From assembly GCA_002335865.1 (NCBI GenBank), contig DDCY01000030.1, positions 1-64,000 on the forward strand: DNA of 64,000 nucleotides. Direction: 5' to 3'. Of this stretch, positions 36,564 to 45,241 are shown piece by piece. The stretch's first letter is position 1; every line of letters starts with the position of its first letter. Below the pieces are notes generated by a model. It did not search any database and had not been told where the DNA came from. It saw nothing but the letters and a program-made list of their open reading frames with translations. The stretch comes from Saprospiraceae bacterium UBA1994. GTDB lineage: Bacteria; Bacteroidota; Bacteroidia; Chitinophagales; Saprospiraceae. A program made the translations under genes and the position numbers.

Positions 36564-38066
36564 ATGAATAGAATTTTTCAACTAAGTAGCGCACTATTAG
36601 GCGTAGTATTGATATTGTCAAGCTGTGGCAGAAAAAATGAGGTTTCAAGGACTACAGGATGGGAGTACAACAGCCCAGAATACGGTGGTTTTGAAAAGCT
36701 CGATTATGAGGGTCAAATTAATGGTCCTAATTTAGTTTTAATAGAAGGCGGAACTTTTACGATGGGACTGACTAATGAGGATGTTACTTATGAGTGGAAT
36801 AATATACCAAGGAGAGTGACTGTATCCTCATTCTATATGGATGAAACTGAAGTAGCAAATATCGACTACCGTGAGTACCTTTATTACTTGAAGAGAACTT
36901 ATGTATCATATCCAGAAGTATTTCAAGATGCATTGCCTGATACAATGGTTTGGAGAGAAGAACTAGCATTTAATGAGCCTTTAGTCCGAGCATACCTCAG
37001 ACACCCATCATATGATGAGTATCCAGTAGTAGGTGTATCGTGGGAACAAGCAGTTGAATATAGTAAATGGAGAACTGACGCAGTAAATAAATCTCTTCTT
37101 ATCAATAGAGGAATTCTTAACGCAACAGCAGAAGAGAAGGATTCTGATGCATTCAATACTGAGGCATACCTTGATGGACAATACATAGGAGATGTACGAA
37201 AGAATCTTGAAGACAGAGCAATTGATGGTGGAGAAAGAGCAGTAAGATTTGAGGATGGTATTTTATTACCTGACTACAGGTTGCCAACAGAAGCTGAATG
37301 GGAATATGCCGCACTTGCATTACAAGGTAATCAAGCTGGTTCATTAGATGAATTGATTACTGATAGACGTATATACCCTTGGAATGGTAATTCAGCGAGA
37401 TATAAAATTCGAAACGGTACTCAAGGAAAAATCCTTGCTAACTTCAAGAGAAGTGCTGGTGATTATATGGGTATGGCCGGTGCACTGAATGACAATGCCT
37501 CTACTCCTGGACCTGTAAATCATTATTTGCCAAATGATTTCGGACTATATAATATGGCTGGAAACGTTGCTGAATGGACAGCAGATGTATATAGACCAAT
37601 GACTAGTCAGTCATTAGTAGATGCAGAACAGCAAGATCTTAATCCATATAGAGGAAACATATTTCAAGAGGTCGTTAGAGATGAGGATGGAAATGCTGTG
37701 GAAAAAGATAGTTTAGGTAGAATAAAATATCAAAATATAGATGATTCTGAAGCTGAAATTAGAGAAAATTATAAACAGGCTAATGTAATAGATTTTAAAG
37801 ATGATGACTCAGAATTTGTAGAGTATAACTATGGTGAAAGTTCTCTCGTAAATGATGATACTAGAGTTGTGAAAGGTGGAGGCTGGGCTGATAGACTGTT
37901 CTGGTTATCTCCGGGTGCTAGAAAGTATAAGCAACAGAGTAAAGGTTATAAAGATATTGGATTTAGGTGTTCCATGATTAGAATGGGTGGAGCCGCAGGT
38001 AATGATGATACTGGTGGTAACGTGTTCAAAGAGAAAGGAAGTAAAGTAAAGAGAAGATACAAATAA
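36564..38066 (+). CDS. gldJ: Gliding motility lipoprotein GldJ
   Basis: A 500-residue lipoprotein of the T9SS/gliding apparatus with Cys21 in LSSCG. The formylglycine-generating-enzyme (SUMF1) fold shows as LVLIEGGTFTMG (about 53-64), VSWEQAVEYSKWRT (about 158-171), LPTEAEWEYAA (about 234-244), NMAGNVAEWTAD (about 330-341) and RVVKGGGWADR, ending GFRCSM. The basic C-terminal tail (KEKGSKVKRRYK) is notable. GldJ and GldK both have this fold; the position next to murF and the porU/porV genes favours GldJ. In known gliders it is needed for adhesin movement and secretion. Confidence 0.88.
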   Translation: MNRIFQLSSALLGVVLILSSCGRKNEVSRTTGWEYNSPEYGGFEKLDYEGQINGPNLVLIEGGTFTMGLTNEDVTYEWNNIPRRVTVSSFYMDETEVANIDYREYLYYLKRTYVSYPEVFQDALPDTMVWREELAFNEPLVRAYLRHPSYDEYPVVGVSWEQAVEYSKWRTDAVNKSLLINRGILNATAEEKDSDAFNTEAYLDGQYIGDVRKNLEDRAIDGGERAVRFEDGILLPDYRLPTEAEWEYAALALQGNQAGSLDELITDRRIYPWNGNSARYKIRNGTQGKILANFKRSAGDYMGMAGALNDNASTPGPVNHYLPNDFGLYNMAGNVAEWTADVYRPMTSQSLVDAEQQDLNPYRGNIFQEVVRDEDGNAVEKDSLGRIKYQNIDDSEAEIRENYKQANVIDFKDDDSEFVEYNYGESSLVNDDTRVVKGGGWADRLFWLSPGARKYKQQSKGYKDIGFRCSMIRMGGAAGNDDTGGNVFKEKGSKVKRRYK

Positions 38067-38089
38067 ACTCTTTTATTGATAATATATCG

Positions 38090-38127
38090 GAAGCTTCAGT
38101 AGTAATATTGGGGCTTCTTTTATTTTT
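38090..38127 (+). terminator. Weak terminator between gldJ and murF
   Basis: GAAGC (38090-38094) and GCTTC (38113-38117) flank an 18-base loop and are followed by TTTTATTTTT. The stem is only 5 bp. TATTTTTG (38121-38128) right after it could serve as a murF -7 box. Confidence 0.4.
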
Positions 38128-38148
38128 GGGCTATTTAAAACTAGTATT

Positions 38149-39426
38149 ATGACTAAACTAGAGATTATATATAGACATTTTTGCACTAACTATAGATTGA
38201 CTATAGACTCTAGAAAAGTAGTGCCAGGGAGTATCTATTTGGCACTAAAAGGGGAACGATTTGATGGCAATCAATTTGCTCAACAAGCATTGGAATCAGG
38301 AGCAAGTCTTGTAGTTGTTGATAATGATAAGTACAATATTGAGGATGAGCGAGTAATGCTGGTGGAAGATTCTTTGAAGACGCTTCAGTCGCTTGCCACA
38401 CATCATAGAAAATCATTGAACATACCAGTAATAGCTCTTACTGGAAGTAATGGAAAAACCACTACAAAAGAACTTTTAAAAGAAGCACTTTCTACTAAGT
38501 ATAGAGTATTGGCTACTGCAGGAAATTTCAATAATCATATAGGAGTACCACTGACTTTACTTAGTGCAACTACAAAGCATGAGGTCATGCTAGTTGAAAT
38601 GGGAGCTAATCACGTTGGAGAAATTCAAGAACTATGTAGAATTGCTTTGCCAGATGTTGGGCTAATTACTAATATAGGAAAATCGCATCTAGAGGGCTTT
38701 GGTGGCTACAAGGGTGTAATTAAAGGCAAATCAGAAATGTATCACTTTCTCAAATCAACTGGAGGTACTATAGTATATAATCAAGATGATCCTTTGCTCT
38801 CTGAATTAGTAAATAAGTATTTTCCTTCGATAGTGTATTCTCCGAGTAGGGATTTTGAATTAATTGATTCGTATCCTAAATTATCTTTCAAATTTAATGG
38901 CAAGAAATTTACAACTGGATTGGTAGGGGCTTATAATCTAAATAATATTGCAACAGCTATAAGTGTGGGAGCACTAATGCAATGCGAAATGCCAGAAATG
39001 ATTGATGTAATTTGTGAGTATACGCCATCCAACAATAGATCTCAGACAATAACAAAAAATGAGGTTCACTTTATCTTGGACGCATATAATGCTAATCCTA
39101 CAAGTATGGAATTAGCCATTAGAGAATTTGGAGCATCAGCACTTACAAATAAGGTAATGGTACTTGGAGATATGTTAGAGTTAGGTACGGATACCGCCAA
39201 TGAGCACGACAAGATTATACAACAATGCATGGGACTGTCAGATATAGATTTTGTTTTCGTTGGTCCGAGGTTTAAAGATTTTGAAAAGAAATATCTAGAA
39301 TTGAGTTTCGTAGCATCTGTCAATGAGCTTAAAGAGTTTATAACTCAAAGATCACGTGAATCTTATTGCTTTGTGAAAGGATCAAGAGCATTGAAACTGG
39401 AGAATATTTTAGATTTTATGGATTAA
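38149..39426 (+). CDS. murF: UDP-N-acetylmuramoyl-tripeptide--D-alanyl-D-alanine ligase
   Basis: This enzyme adds D-Ala-D-Ala to UDP-MurNAc-tripeptide, the last cytoplasmic step of peptidoglycan precursor synthesis. Its 425 residues have the Mur-ligase order: an N-terminal UDP-binding part (DSRKVVPGSIYLALKGERFDG), the ATP loop TGSNGKTTTK (about 98-107), MVEMGANHVGEI in the centre and a C-terminal domain with LDAYNANPTSM. The location after gldJ matches other gliding Bacteroidota. Its last 4 bases overlap the end of the convergent arginase-like gene. Confidence 0.95.
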   Translation: MTKLEIIYRHFCTNYRLTIDSRKVVPGSIYLALKGERFDGNQFAQQALESGASLVVVDNDKYNIEDERVMLVEDSLKTLQSLATHHRKSLNIPVIALTGSNGKTTTKELLKEALSTKYRVLATAGNFNNHIGVPLTLLSATTKHEVMLVEMGANHVGEIQELCRIALPDVGLITNIGKSHLEGFGGYKGVIKGKSEMYHFLKSTGGTIVYNQDDPLLSELVNKYFPSIVYSPSRDFELIDSYPKLSFKFNGKKFTTGLVGAYNLNNIATAISVGALMQCEMPEMIDVICEYTPSNNRSQTITKNEVHFILDAYNANPTSMELAIREFGASALTNKVMVLGDMLELGTDTANEHDKIIQQCMGLSDIDFVFVGPRFKDFEKKYLELSFVASVNELKEFITQRSRESYCFVKGSRALKLENILDFMD

Positions 39427-40424
39427 TACCTTAGTAGTCTATCAGGGATGTCTCCTCTTGCGGCCTCAAGGTACTCTTCATGAGAACAAGCATGGTATTG
39501 CTCTTCATTACCATTTGACATAAACCACCATCTGCCGGAAGTCTCGTTTTTGACAAATATCATTTCTGCATCAGTATTGAGAGAGTGTATTACAAATCTT
39601 TGTAACTGATCAGAAGATGTAGTAGGATGATCATTTAATTTTTGATGATAACCTTCAATAAAATACCAGATCATTTCAGCGATAGTAATACTGCTAGCAT
39701 ACTGTCTTTTTTCATCAATAATTTCATAGTTAGTGATATTGAGTAATTTGAGATTTTGACTACCACCAATATTTTTCATTACTTGGCAAGATTCTGCGCA
39801 GGTTAGCCCTGAAGTATTTGATTCAATTGACGCTGGGTTATCACTCAGTTTGATAGCACTGCCGTCAAAATGTGTAAGGTTTGCATCACGCAATACGGCT
39901 TCCTGTATATAAGGATGGGCTCTCATTTTGGCTAAACTCATAGAACTAGTCGATATACCTTCAAGCTGAGTAATTCGATCTAGCTCGCATAGGTGTCTTT
40001 GAAAGCCTAGTATTTCATACTTGTCATCACTATGATAATCAGGTAATCTATTACTGATATGAAAAATAGTGGAAGAATCACTTTCTAATCGATGCATCAA
40101 TTTTTGAATAATATGTCCTGGTGCTCCAAGAAGTATAGGAATTATTCCACCATCAAGAATCTCTTTGATAGCTGGAATAGAGAACTCAACATCTAATGAT
40201 TTTAGATTTCCAAGATCTGCTATTTGAAGCGGTGAGAAATGATTATTGAAGCTATAGAATTGCTTCCGTACATTATTGCTAAATTCTTTGTCAAAGCCAA
40301 TAAAGGCAAGCTTAGTGTGCTCCAATACTGGAAAATCTTTCCCATCTTCGTACATTATTTGGCAGTAATTGCCTGCCAAGTGAGAAAGTGTATTGTCTAT
40401 TGGTGAAAACCAGTGTGATAGCAT
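39423..40424 (-). CDS. Arginase/formimidoylglutamase-family protein with degenerate metal site
   Basis: A 333-residue member of the ureohydrolase fold. The usual GGDHS appears as LGAPGHI, the DAHxD strand as HISNRLPD, and the DxD strand as HFDGSAIKLSDNP, so most of the manganese ligands are absent. SGLTCAESCQVM and IAEMIWYFIEGYH are still recognisable as family helices. From memory, relatives in Bacteroidota are similarly degenerate and are often labelled formimidoylglutamase without proof. Ureohydrolase activity is doubtful, and a non-enzymatic or different role is possible. The gene faces murF with a 4-base overlap and has no histidine-degradation genes around it. Confidence 0.8.
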   Translation of the reverse strand: MLSHWFSPIDNTLSHLAGNYCQIMYEDGKDFPVLEHTKLAFIGFDKEFSNNVRKQFYSFNNHFSPLQIADLGNLKSLDVEFSIPAIKEILDGGIIPILLGAPGHIIQKLMHRLESDSSTIFHISNRLPDYHSDDKYEILGFQRHLCELDRITQLEGISTSSMSLAKMRAHPYIQEAVLRDANLTHFDGSAIKLSDNPASIESNTSGLTCAESCQVMKNIGGSQNLKLLNITNYEIIDEKRQYASSITIAEMIWYFIEGYHQKLNDHPTTSSDQLQRFVIHSLNTDAEMIFVKNETSGRWWFMSNGNEEQYHACSHEEYLEAARGDIPDRLLRY

Positions 40425-40482
40425 AAGTACATATTGTAATTAATACAAATATAAAAATTATTGATTTCTAGAAGATTATATT

Positions 40483-41718
40483 ATGAAAAACTCAGAAAAT
40501 TTACAGTTTTTTTTAAAGACATATAAAAGCACACCTCCTGAAATTGTGTTTGAATGGAATGATCCCGAAACGGCTGCTAAGGGATGGGTAGTGATAAATA
40601 GTTTGAAAGGTGGTGCCGCAGGTGGGGGAACAAGAATGAGGAAGGGACTTACCAAAGAAGAAGTAATGTCTCTAGCCAAAGTAATGGAAATTAAGTTTTC
40701 AGTTTGTGGACCTTCTATTGGAGGAGCTAAATCTGGAATTGACTTTGATCCGAGTGACCCTCGTCGGACAGAAGTTTTGAAGAGATGGTATAAGGCTGTA
40801 TTTCCTTTATTAAAGAATTATTATGGTACTGGTGGAGATATGAATGTTGATGAATTGAAAGATGTAATTCCTATTACAGAAAATCTAGGACTTTGGCATC
40901 CACAAGAAGGTATTGTCAATGGACATTTCAATTCTTCTGATGGAGAAAAGATAAATGCAATAGGACAATTAAGATATGGATGTGCTAAGATTATTAAGGA
41001 TCCTACTTACGCTCCAATAGATAGTGAAGATTATGCTGTGGCGGATATGATAACAGGCTATGGTGTTTCAGAAAGTATTAGACATTATTATAACCTGTGG
41101 AATAATGGTGATCTAAAAGGAAAAAAAGTATTAATACAAGGATGGGGTAACGTAGCTTCTGCAGCTGGATATTATTTGGCAAGCCATGGATGTAAAGTCG
41201 TAGGCATAATGGATCGAGTAGGAGGAATTATTAGACCAGAAGGCTTGAGTTTTGAAGAGGTGAAATCTCTGTTTGTGAACAAGGATGGAAACAAGCTTTC
41301 CGGTAACTTGATGAGCTTCGAAGAGGCCAATGATTTATTTTGGGATCAAAAAGCTGATATCTTTATGCCAGGAGCAGCATCCAAACTTGTGACCAAAGAG
41401 CAAGTTGGGCGTCTAATTAAAAAAGGATTAGAAGTTATATCCTGTGGAGCCAATGATCCTTTTATTGATAATGCATTATTTTTTGGTGATAATGCAGCCT
41501 TTATTGATAGTAGTGTAAGCGTGATTCCTGATTTTGTTGCTAATTGTGGTATGGCACGCGTATTTGCTTACTTAATGCAACCAGAAGCAGAAATGACAGA
41601 TGGAGCGATATTCAATGATGTTAGTGAAACCATAAATGAATTTCTTAAAAAAATAAGAGAAATTGACGATTCTAAATTAGATATCACAAGAAAATCTTTA
41701 ATTAACTCTTTTAAATAA
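40483..41718 (+). CDS. Glu/Leu/Phe/Val dehydrogenase family protein
   Basis: This 411-residue NAD(P)-dependent enzyme of the amino-acid dehydrogenase family deaminates an amino acid to its 2-oxo acid. The catalytic region has GGAAGGGTRM, Lys83 in GGAKSGID and Asp119 in GTGGDMN. The nucleotide-binding turn is GWGNVASAAGYYL (about 214-226), followed by VVGIMD. The substrate cannot be chosen among Glu, Leu, Phe and Val from these motifs; the length is between leucine (about 360) and glutamate (about 420-450) enzymes. It has its own upstream region, divergent from the arginase-like gene. Confidence 0.88.
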   Translation: MKNSENLQFFLKTYKSTPPEIVFEWNDPETAAKGWVVINSLKGGAAGGGTRMRKGLTKEEVMSLAKVMEIKFSVCGPSIGGAKSGIDFDPSDPRRTEVLKRWYKAVFPLLKNYYGTGGDMNVDELKDVIPITENLGLWHPQEGIVNGHFNSSDGEKINAIGQLRYGCAKIIKDPTYAPIDSEDYAVADMITGYGVSESIRHYYNLWNNGDLKGKKVLIQGWGNVASAAGYYLASHGCKVVGIMDRVGGIIRPEGLSFEEVKSLFVNKDGNKLSGNLMSFEEANDLFWDQKADIFMPGAASKLVTKEQVGRLIKKGLEVISCGANDPFIDNALFFGDNAAFIDSSVSVIPDFVANCGMARVFAYLMQPEAEMTDGAIFNDVSETINEFLKKIREIDDSKLDITRKSLINSFK

Positions 41719-41748
41719 AAAAAATAGCTTATTATAATAATAAATATG

Positions 41749-41779
41749 TTTGTTTCGAGCTATTTTAATAGTATTTTTG
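41749..41779 (+). promoter_or_regulatory. Complete Bacteroidota promoter for the OmpA-family gene
   Basis: TTTG (41749-41752), a 19-base spacer, then TATTTTTG (41772-41779), fitting TTTG-N19-TAnnTTTG with no mismatch, 37 bases before the ATG. Confidence 0.8.
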
Positions 41780-41816
41780 TGCTTAATTAAAATGATTTAA
41801 AATAAATTTTTGACCT

Positions 41817-43589
41817 ATGATTAGAAAAATTCATTTATTCATCTTTGTGTTAGGTTTCGCAATTGTCGGAATACAAGCGCAGGAAGACGCTTTTGAGAAT
41901 GTCAATGTCATTTCTGACGACTTGACTGTAGACTCAGAACAAAATGCTAAATGGCGAATGGGTCAAGCTAACTACTCTGCAAAACCCAAAGATGCATGGG
42001 AACTTGGTTTGCACTTTGGTCATCTTTTAATTGCTGGAGATGTTGATAGTGCTATTCCAGGTGGTTACGGATTAGGTTTGCATCTTAGAAAAGCGCTACA
42101 TTATACTTTTTCTTTAAGAGCAGATGTTTTTTATGGGAAAGCTTCAGGTTTGGAGTCTCAGCCATCGAGTCATAGTTCTGCAGGCGGAGGATTGGTACAA
42201 TCAGCCTTCAGTGATTACAGCATATCAAATGGTCATCCTGATCAAACATGGTTCCCAAGTTATCAGACAACAAGTGCCTATGGAGCAATTCAGGGTATAT
42301 TTAATATTGGTAATATGCTATTTCATAAAGATAGAAATAAGTGGAATTGGTATGTGACTGGAGGTTTTGGTCTCGCCAATTACACTACAAATCTAGATTT
42401 ACTTGATGCATCAGGAGCTCCTTATACAGACTTACGCACAGCGTCTGGATTCAATTCTCAACTTTTCGATACGAAAGCAGGAAGATCAGATATTAGAAAT
42501 GCTATTGATGGTATTTATGATGGAGTATATGAAACTCAAGGACCTAGTAAAAAAGGTGTTTTTAGTTTAGGGGGTGATGGTTCAAACATAAACGTAGTTC
42601 TTACTGCATCTATGGGAATTTCTAGAAGAATTTCTAAAAGCTTTAATATTGGATTAGAGCATCAAATTATGCATTCGGGTAACGACTTTTTAGATGGAAT
42701 TAATTCTAGATCGGCATTTGACCAAACGAATAGTTCTGACATAATGCACTATACAAACATCAGACTTGCTTACAATCTAGGAAGTTCAGATAAAAGAACT
42801 GAGCCATTATACTGGTTAAATCCATTAGATGCCACGTTTAATGATATAGCTGAACTTAAGCGAAGACCAATACTAGATCTTACCGATGAAGATGGTGATG
42901 GTGTTATTGATATGATAGACCAGGAGTTAGGTTCTCCAGCTGGATATTCAGTAGATACTAGAGGTGTAACTTTAGATAGTGATAGAGATGGTTTGGCTGA
43001 TGGAAAAGATAAAGAAATTTTCTCTCCACCAGGATTTGAAGTTGATTCTGATGGTGTAGCAATTGTTCCAACTTACATGAGCGAGACTGATGTAAATAGA
43101 ATTGTGGATGCCAAAACAGCTGCAATGTCAGAGGCAATTGATGAAAACTGTGGAAAATGGTTCTTACCAATGTTACACTTCAGTTCTGATAAATATGATA
43201 TCAAGCCTGAGTATTACGGTCACCTACACCATGTAGCTAACGTTATGCAAATGTGCCCAAATACTTGTGTATCTGTAGTAGGTCATACTGATATAAGAAG
43301 TGGAAATGAGTATAATAGAGTATTATCTTACAATAGAGCAAAATCAGCAGTTGATTACCTAGTAACAAATTATGGTATTGATAGAGCTAGATTTGTTCTA
43401 ATGTATGGTGGGGAAGAAACGCCTCTTTCTATATCAGGTAGCGCAGGTAATCTAATGAACAGAAGAGTTGAATTCAGAGTATGTATAGCAGGAGATAGCG
43501 ATATGGTGAGACCAGAAGGACCAGATGCAGGTTCTGGTGGATCTAAATCGGGTTCTACTTATAGCGGTAGTAAAAACTCAGGATACTAG
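41817..43589 (+). CDS. OmpA-family outer-membrane protein
   Basis: A 590-residue protein with a signal peptide (ending in IQAQ, about residue 21), an N-terminal barrel-like part with alternating aromatic strands, a short DxDxDG region (about 350-410, DLTDEDGDGVIDMID and DSDRDGLADGKD) and a C-terminal OmpA domain (about 445-565). The peptidoglycan-binding pattern VGHTDIRSGNEYN, SYNRAKSAVDYL and NRRVEFRVC is intact. A Ser/Gly-rich tail ends the protein. It tethers the outer membrane to peptidoglycan and is probably a major surface protein, given its perfect promoter and strong terminator. Confidence 0.92.
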   Translation: MIRKIHLFIFVLGFAIVGIQAQEDAFENVNVISDDLTVDSEQNAKWRMGQANYSAKPKDAWELGLHFGHLLIAGDVDSAIPGGYGLGLHLRKALHYTFSLRADVFYGKASGLESQPSSHSSAGGGLVQSAFSDYSISNGHPDQTWFPSYQTTSAYGAIQGIFNIGNMLFHKDRNKWNWYVTGGFGLANYTTNLDLLDASGAPYTDLRTASGFNSQLFDTKAGRSDIRNAIDGIYDGVYETQGPSKKGVFSLGGDGSNINVVLTASMGISRRISKSFNIGLEHQIMHSGNDFLDGINSRSAFDQTNSSDIMHYTNIRLAYNLGSSDKRTEPLYWLNPLDATFNDIAELKRRPILDLTDEDGDGVIDMIDQELGSPAGYSVDTRGVTLDSDRDGLADGKDKEIFSPPGFEVDSDGVAIVPTYMSETDVNRIVDAKTAAMSEAIDENCGKWFLPMLHFSSDKYDIKPEYYGHLHHVANVMQMCPNTCVSVVGHTDIRSGNEYNRVLSYNRAKSAVDYLVTNYGIDRARFVLMYGGEETPLSISGSAGNLMNRRVEFRVCIAGDSDMVRPEGPDAGSGGSKSGSTYSGSKNSGY

Positions 43590-43909
43590 AAATAGTAATC
43601 TGTAATAATATACAAGAGGAGGTGACTTAATGGTTATCTCCTCTTTTTTGTTCTATAGAAGGTTTGCACTCTGCGTAACAAATCTTACGAAGAAGTATTG
43701 GAATAGGACTGTTGCATATATAGTATTAGTGTTAATCTTTCTGAATTGTTCCTTTGTAGTGATATTAGTGATCATGAAATAATTATTACTAGATAAAAAA
43801 ATTTAACGGGGTAACATATAGTGGGAAATAGATAGCTCTCAAAGAGAGTACTCTCCACGGTACATATATGTTTATAAAAGTAGGCAAATAAGAGATGGGA
43901 GAATAAGTT
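43590..43909. other. Convergent intergenic gap
   Basis: 320 bases between the OmpA gene stop (plus) and the hddC stop (minus). It holds the OmpA terminator (43615-43649). No ORF or RNA gene is recognised. Confidence 0.55.
43615..43649 (+). terminator. Intrinsic terminator after the OmpA-family gene
   Basis: AGAGGAG (43615-43621) pairs with CTCCTCT (43638-43644), followed by a run of T. Confidence 0.85.
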
Positions 43910-44602
43910 TTAAGTAAGTTCTAATTGGGCCCTTGTATAGTCTGCAGGAATACCAATATCAATAAAGTAGCTATCCGATAGATATCCAAAAAATTTGGAG
44001 TTTATAGATTGTTTTTCTAGTATATCTTTTTCCCAAGAGTATTTTTGAGGTAAGTTAAGCGAATTGATAAAACTCTTTGATGTTGCATATACACCTCCGT
44101 TGATTAACCCTTGGTCTATATATTTTTTTTCAGTAAATTCGGTAACCTGGGCACTCTCATTTACTTTGACAAGACCGTATCGATCTTGATTTCTGATTGG
44201 TTTAAGTGACATACTAAGGTCAGCTTTCCTTGCAAAATGGAATTGGCACAATTTATCAAAATTTACATCGAATAGAGTATCTCCATTCATCATTAAGAAT
44301 GCGTCACGATATAGTTTATTAAGTGCTAAGCCTACTGCTCCTCCAGTACCTAGTGGTTCCTCTTCTATACCGTAGTCTAACGTTATGTTTTTGTATTGCT
44401 TGCCAAAATACGATTGTATTACTTCGTGTTTATATCCTACTGCAAGGATTACATGTTCTACGCCATGATTATTGAGCTTGTCAAGGATGATAGCTAAGAA
44501 GGGTTTATTACCGATAGGTGCCATAGGTTTAGGGATTTCTGTAATAACAGATCTTAGTCTAGTGCCTGTGCCTCCAGCAAGTATGATAGCTTCTTTAATC
44601 AT
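43910..44602 (-). CDS. hddC: D-glycero-alpha-D-manno-heptose 1-phosphate guanylyltransferase (HddC-like)
   Basis: This nucleotidyltransferase is expected to join GTP and heptose-1-phosphate to give GDP-D-glycero-alpha-D-manno-heptose. The N-terminal signature is LAGGTGTRLRS with IPKPMAPIGNKPF, and MNGDTLFD holds the metal-binding Asp. The start at 44602 (MIKEAIILAGG) is preferred: it lies one base after the gmhA stop codon, whereas the longer frame from 44626 overlaps gmhA. It is the last gene of a four-gene operon. The base (GTP) is inferred from the hddA and gmhA neighbours; sequence alone allows other NDP-sugar enzymes. Confidence 0.82.
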   Translation of the reverse strand: MIKEAIILAGGTGTRLRSVITEIPKPMAPIGNKPFLAIILDKLNNHGVEHVILAVGYKHEVIQSYFGKQYKNITLDYGIEEEPLGTGGAVGLALNKLYRDAFLMMNGDTLFDVNFDKLCQFHFARKADLSMSLKPIRNQDRYGLVKVNESAQVTEFTEKKYIDQGLINGGVYATSKSFINSLNLPQKYSWEKDILEKQSINSKFFGYLSDSYFIDIGIPADYTRAQLELT

Positions 44603-44603
44603 T

Positions 44604-45179
44604 CTAGGAAAAGATGTTTTTTTCAACTAGCTCACATATAATGTGACCAATAGTTATATGACACTCCTGAATACGTGGAGTGTCATTAGAAGGTACTCTT
44701 ATTATATAATCTGAACAGTCATTTAGAATGCCGCCAGCTTCTCCAGTCATCCCTATACAGAGCAATCCTTGTGTTCTGGCCTGTTCAAATGCCTTGACGA
44801 TATTCTTAGAGTTGCCGGAGGTACTGAGTCCAATAAGGATATCACCTCTTACTCCTTTGGCTTTGATAAGACGACTATACACATTTTCGTAACCATAGTC
44901 ATTAGCAACGGCCGTCAGATATGATGTATTGACATGTAAAGCTTCTGAGAAGAGTGGATCTCTATCAGAATAAAACCTTCCACTAAATTCTGCAGCTAAA
45001 TGTTGCGCATCAGCAGCACTTCCCCCATTTCCACAGAAAAAAACTTTCCCACCTGAGTTGAAACAGGAAGTAGTTAGGTCAGTTATTTCAGCTATGGTAT
45101 CTAAAAGGATAGGGTTGCCTATGATAGCTTGCTTAGTTTCTATACTACGCTTAAGAATATCAGAAATCTTAGATTGCAT
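44604..45179 (-). CDS. gmhA: Sedoheptulose-7-phosphate isomerase
   Basis: This SIS-domain enzyme converts sedoheptulose-7-phosphate to D-glycero-D-manno-heptose-7-phosphate, the entry step of heptose nucleotide synthesis. Its 191 residues have FCGNGGSAADAQHLAAEFSGRF (split: about 49-70), LIGLSTSGNSKNI (about 115-127) and TPRIQECHITIGHI with the metal-binding His residues. It lies between hddA and hddC on the same strand, 62 bases after hddA. Isomerase identity is strengthened by these partners. Confidence 0.92.
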   Translation of the reverse strand: MQSKISDILKRSIETKQAIIGNPILLDTIAEITDLTTSCFNSGGKVFFCGNGGSAADAQHLAAEFSGRFYSDRDPLFSEALHVNTSYLTAVANDYGYENVYSRLIKAKGVRGDILIGLSTSGNSKNIVKAFEQARTQGLLCIGMTGEAGGILNDCSDYIIRVPSNDTPRIQECHITIGHIICELVEKNIFS

Positions 45180-45241
45180 ATTCAGCTTTAATGATGTTTA
45201 GCGTAAAGATAATAATCGATAGGATAGATTGGGAAGATCGA

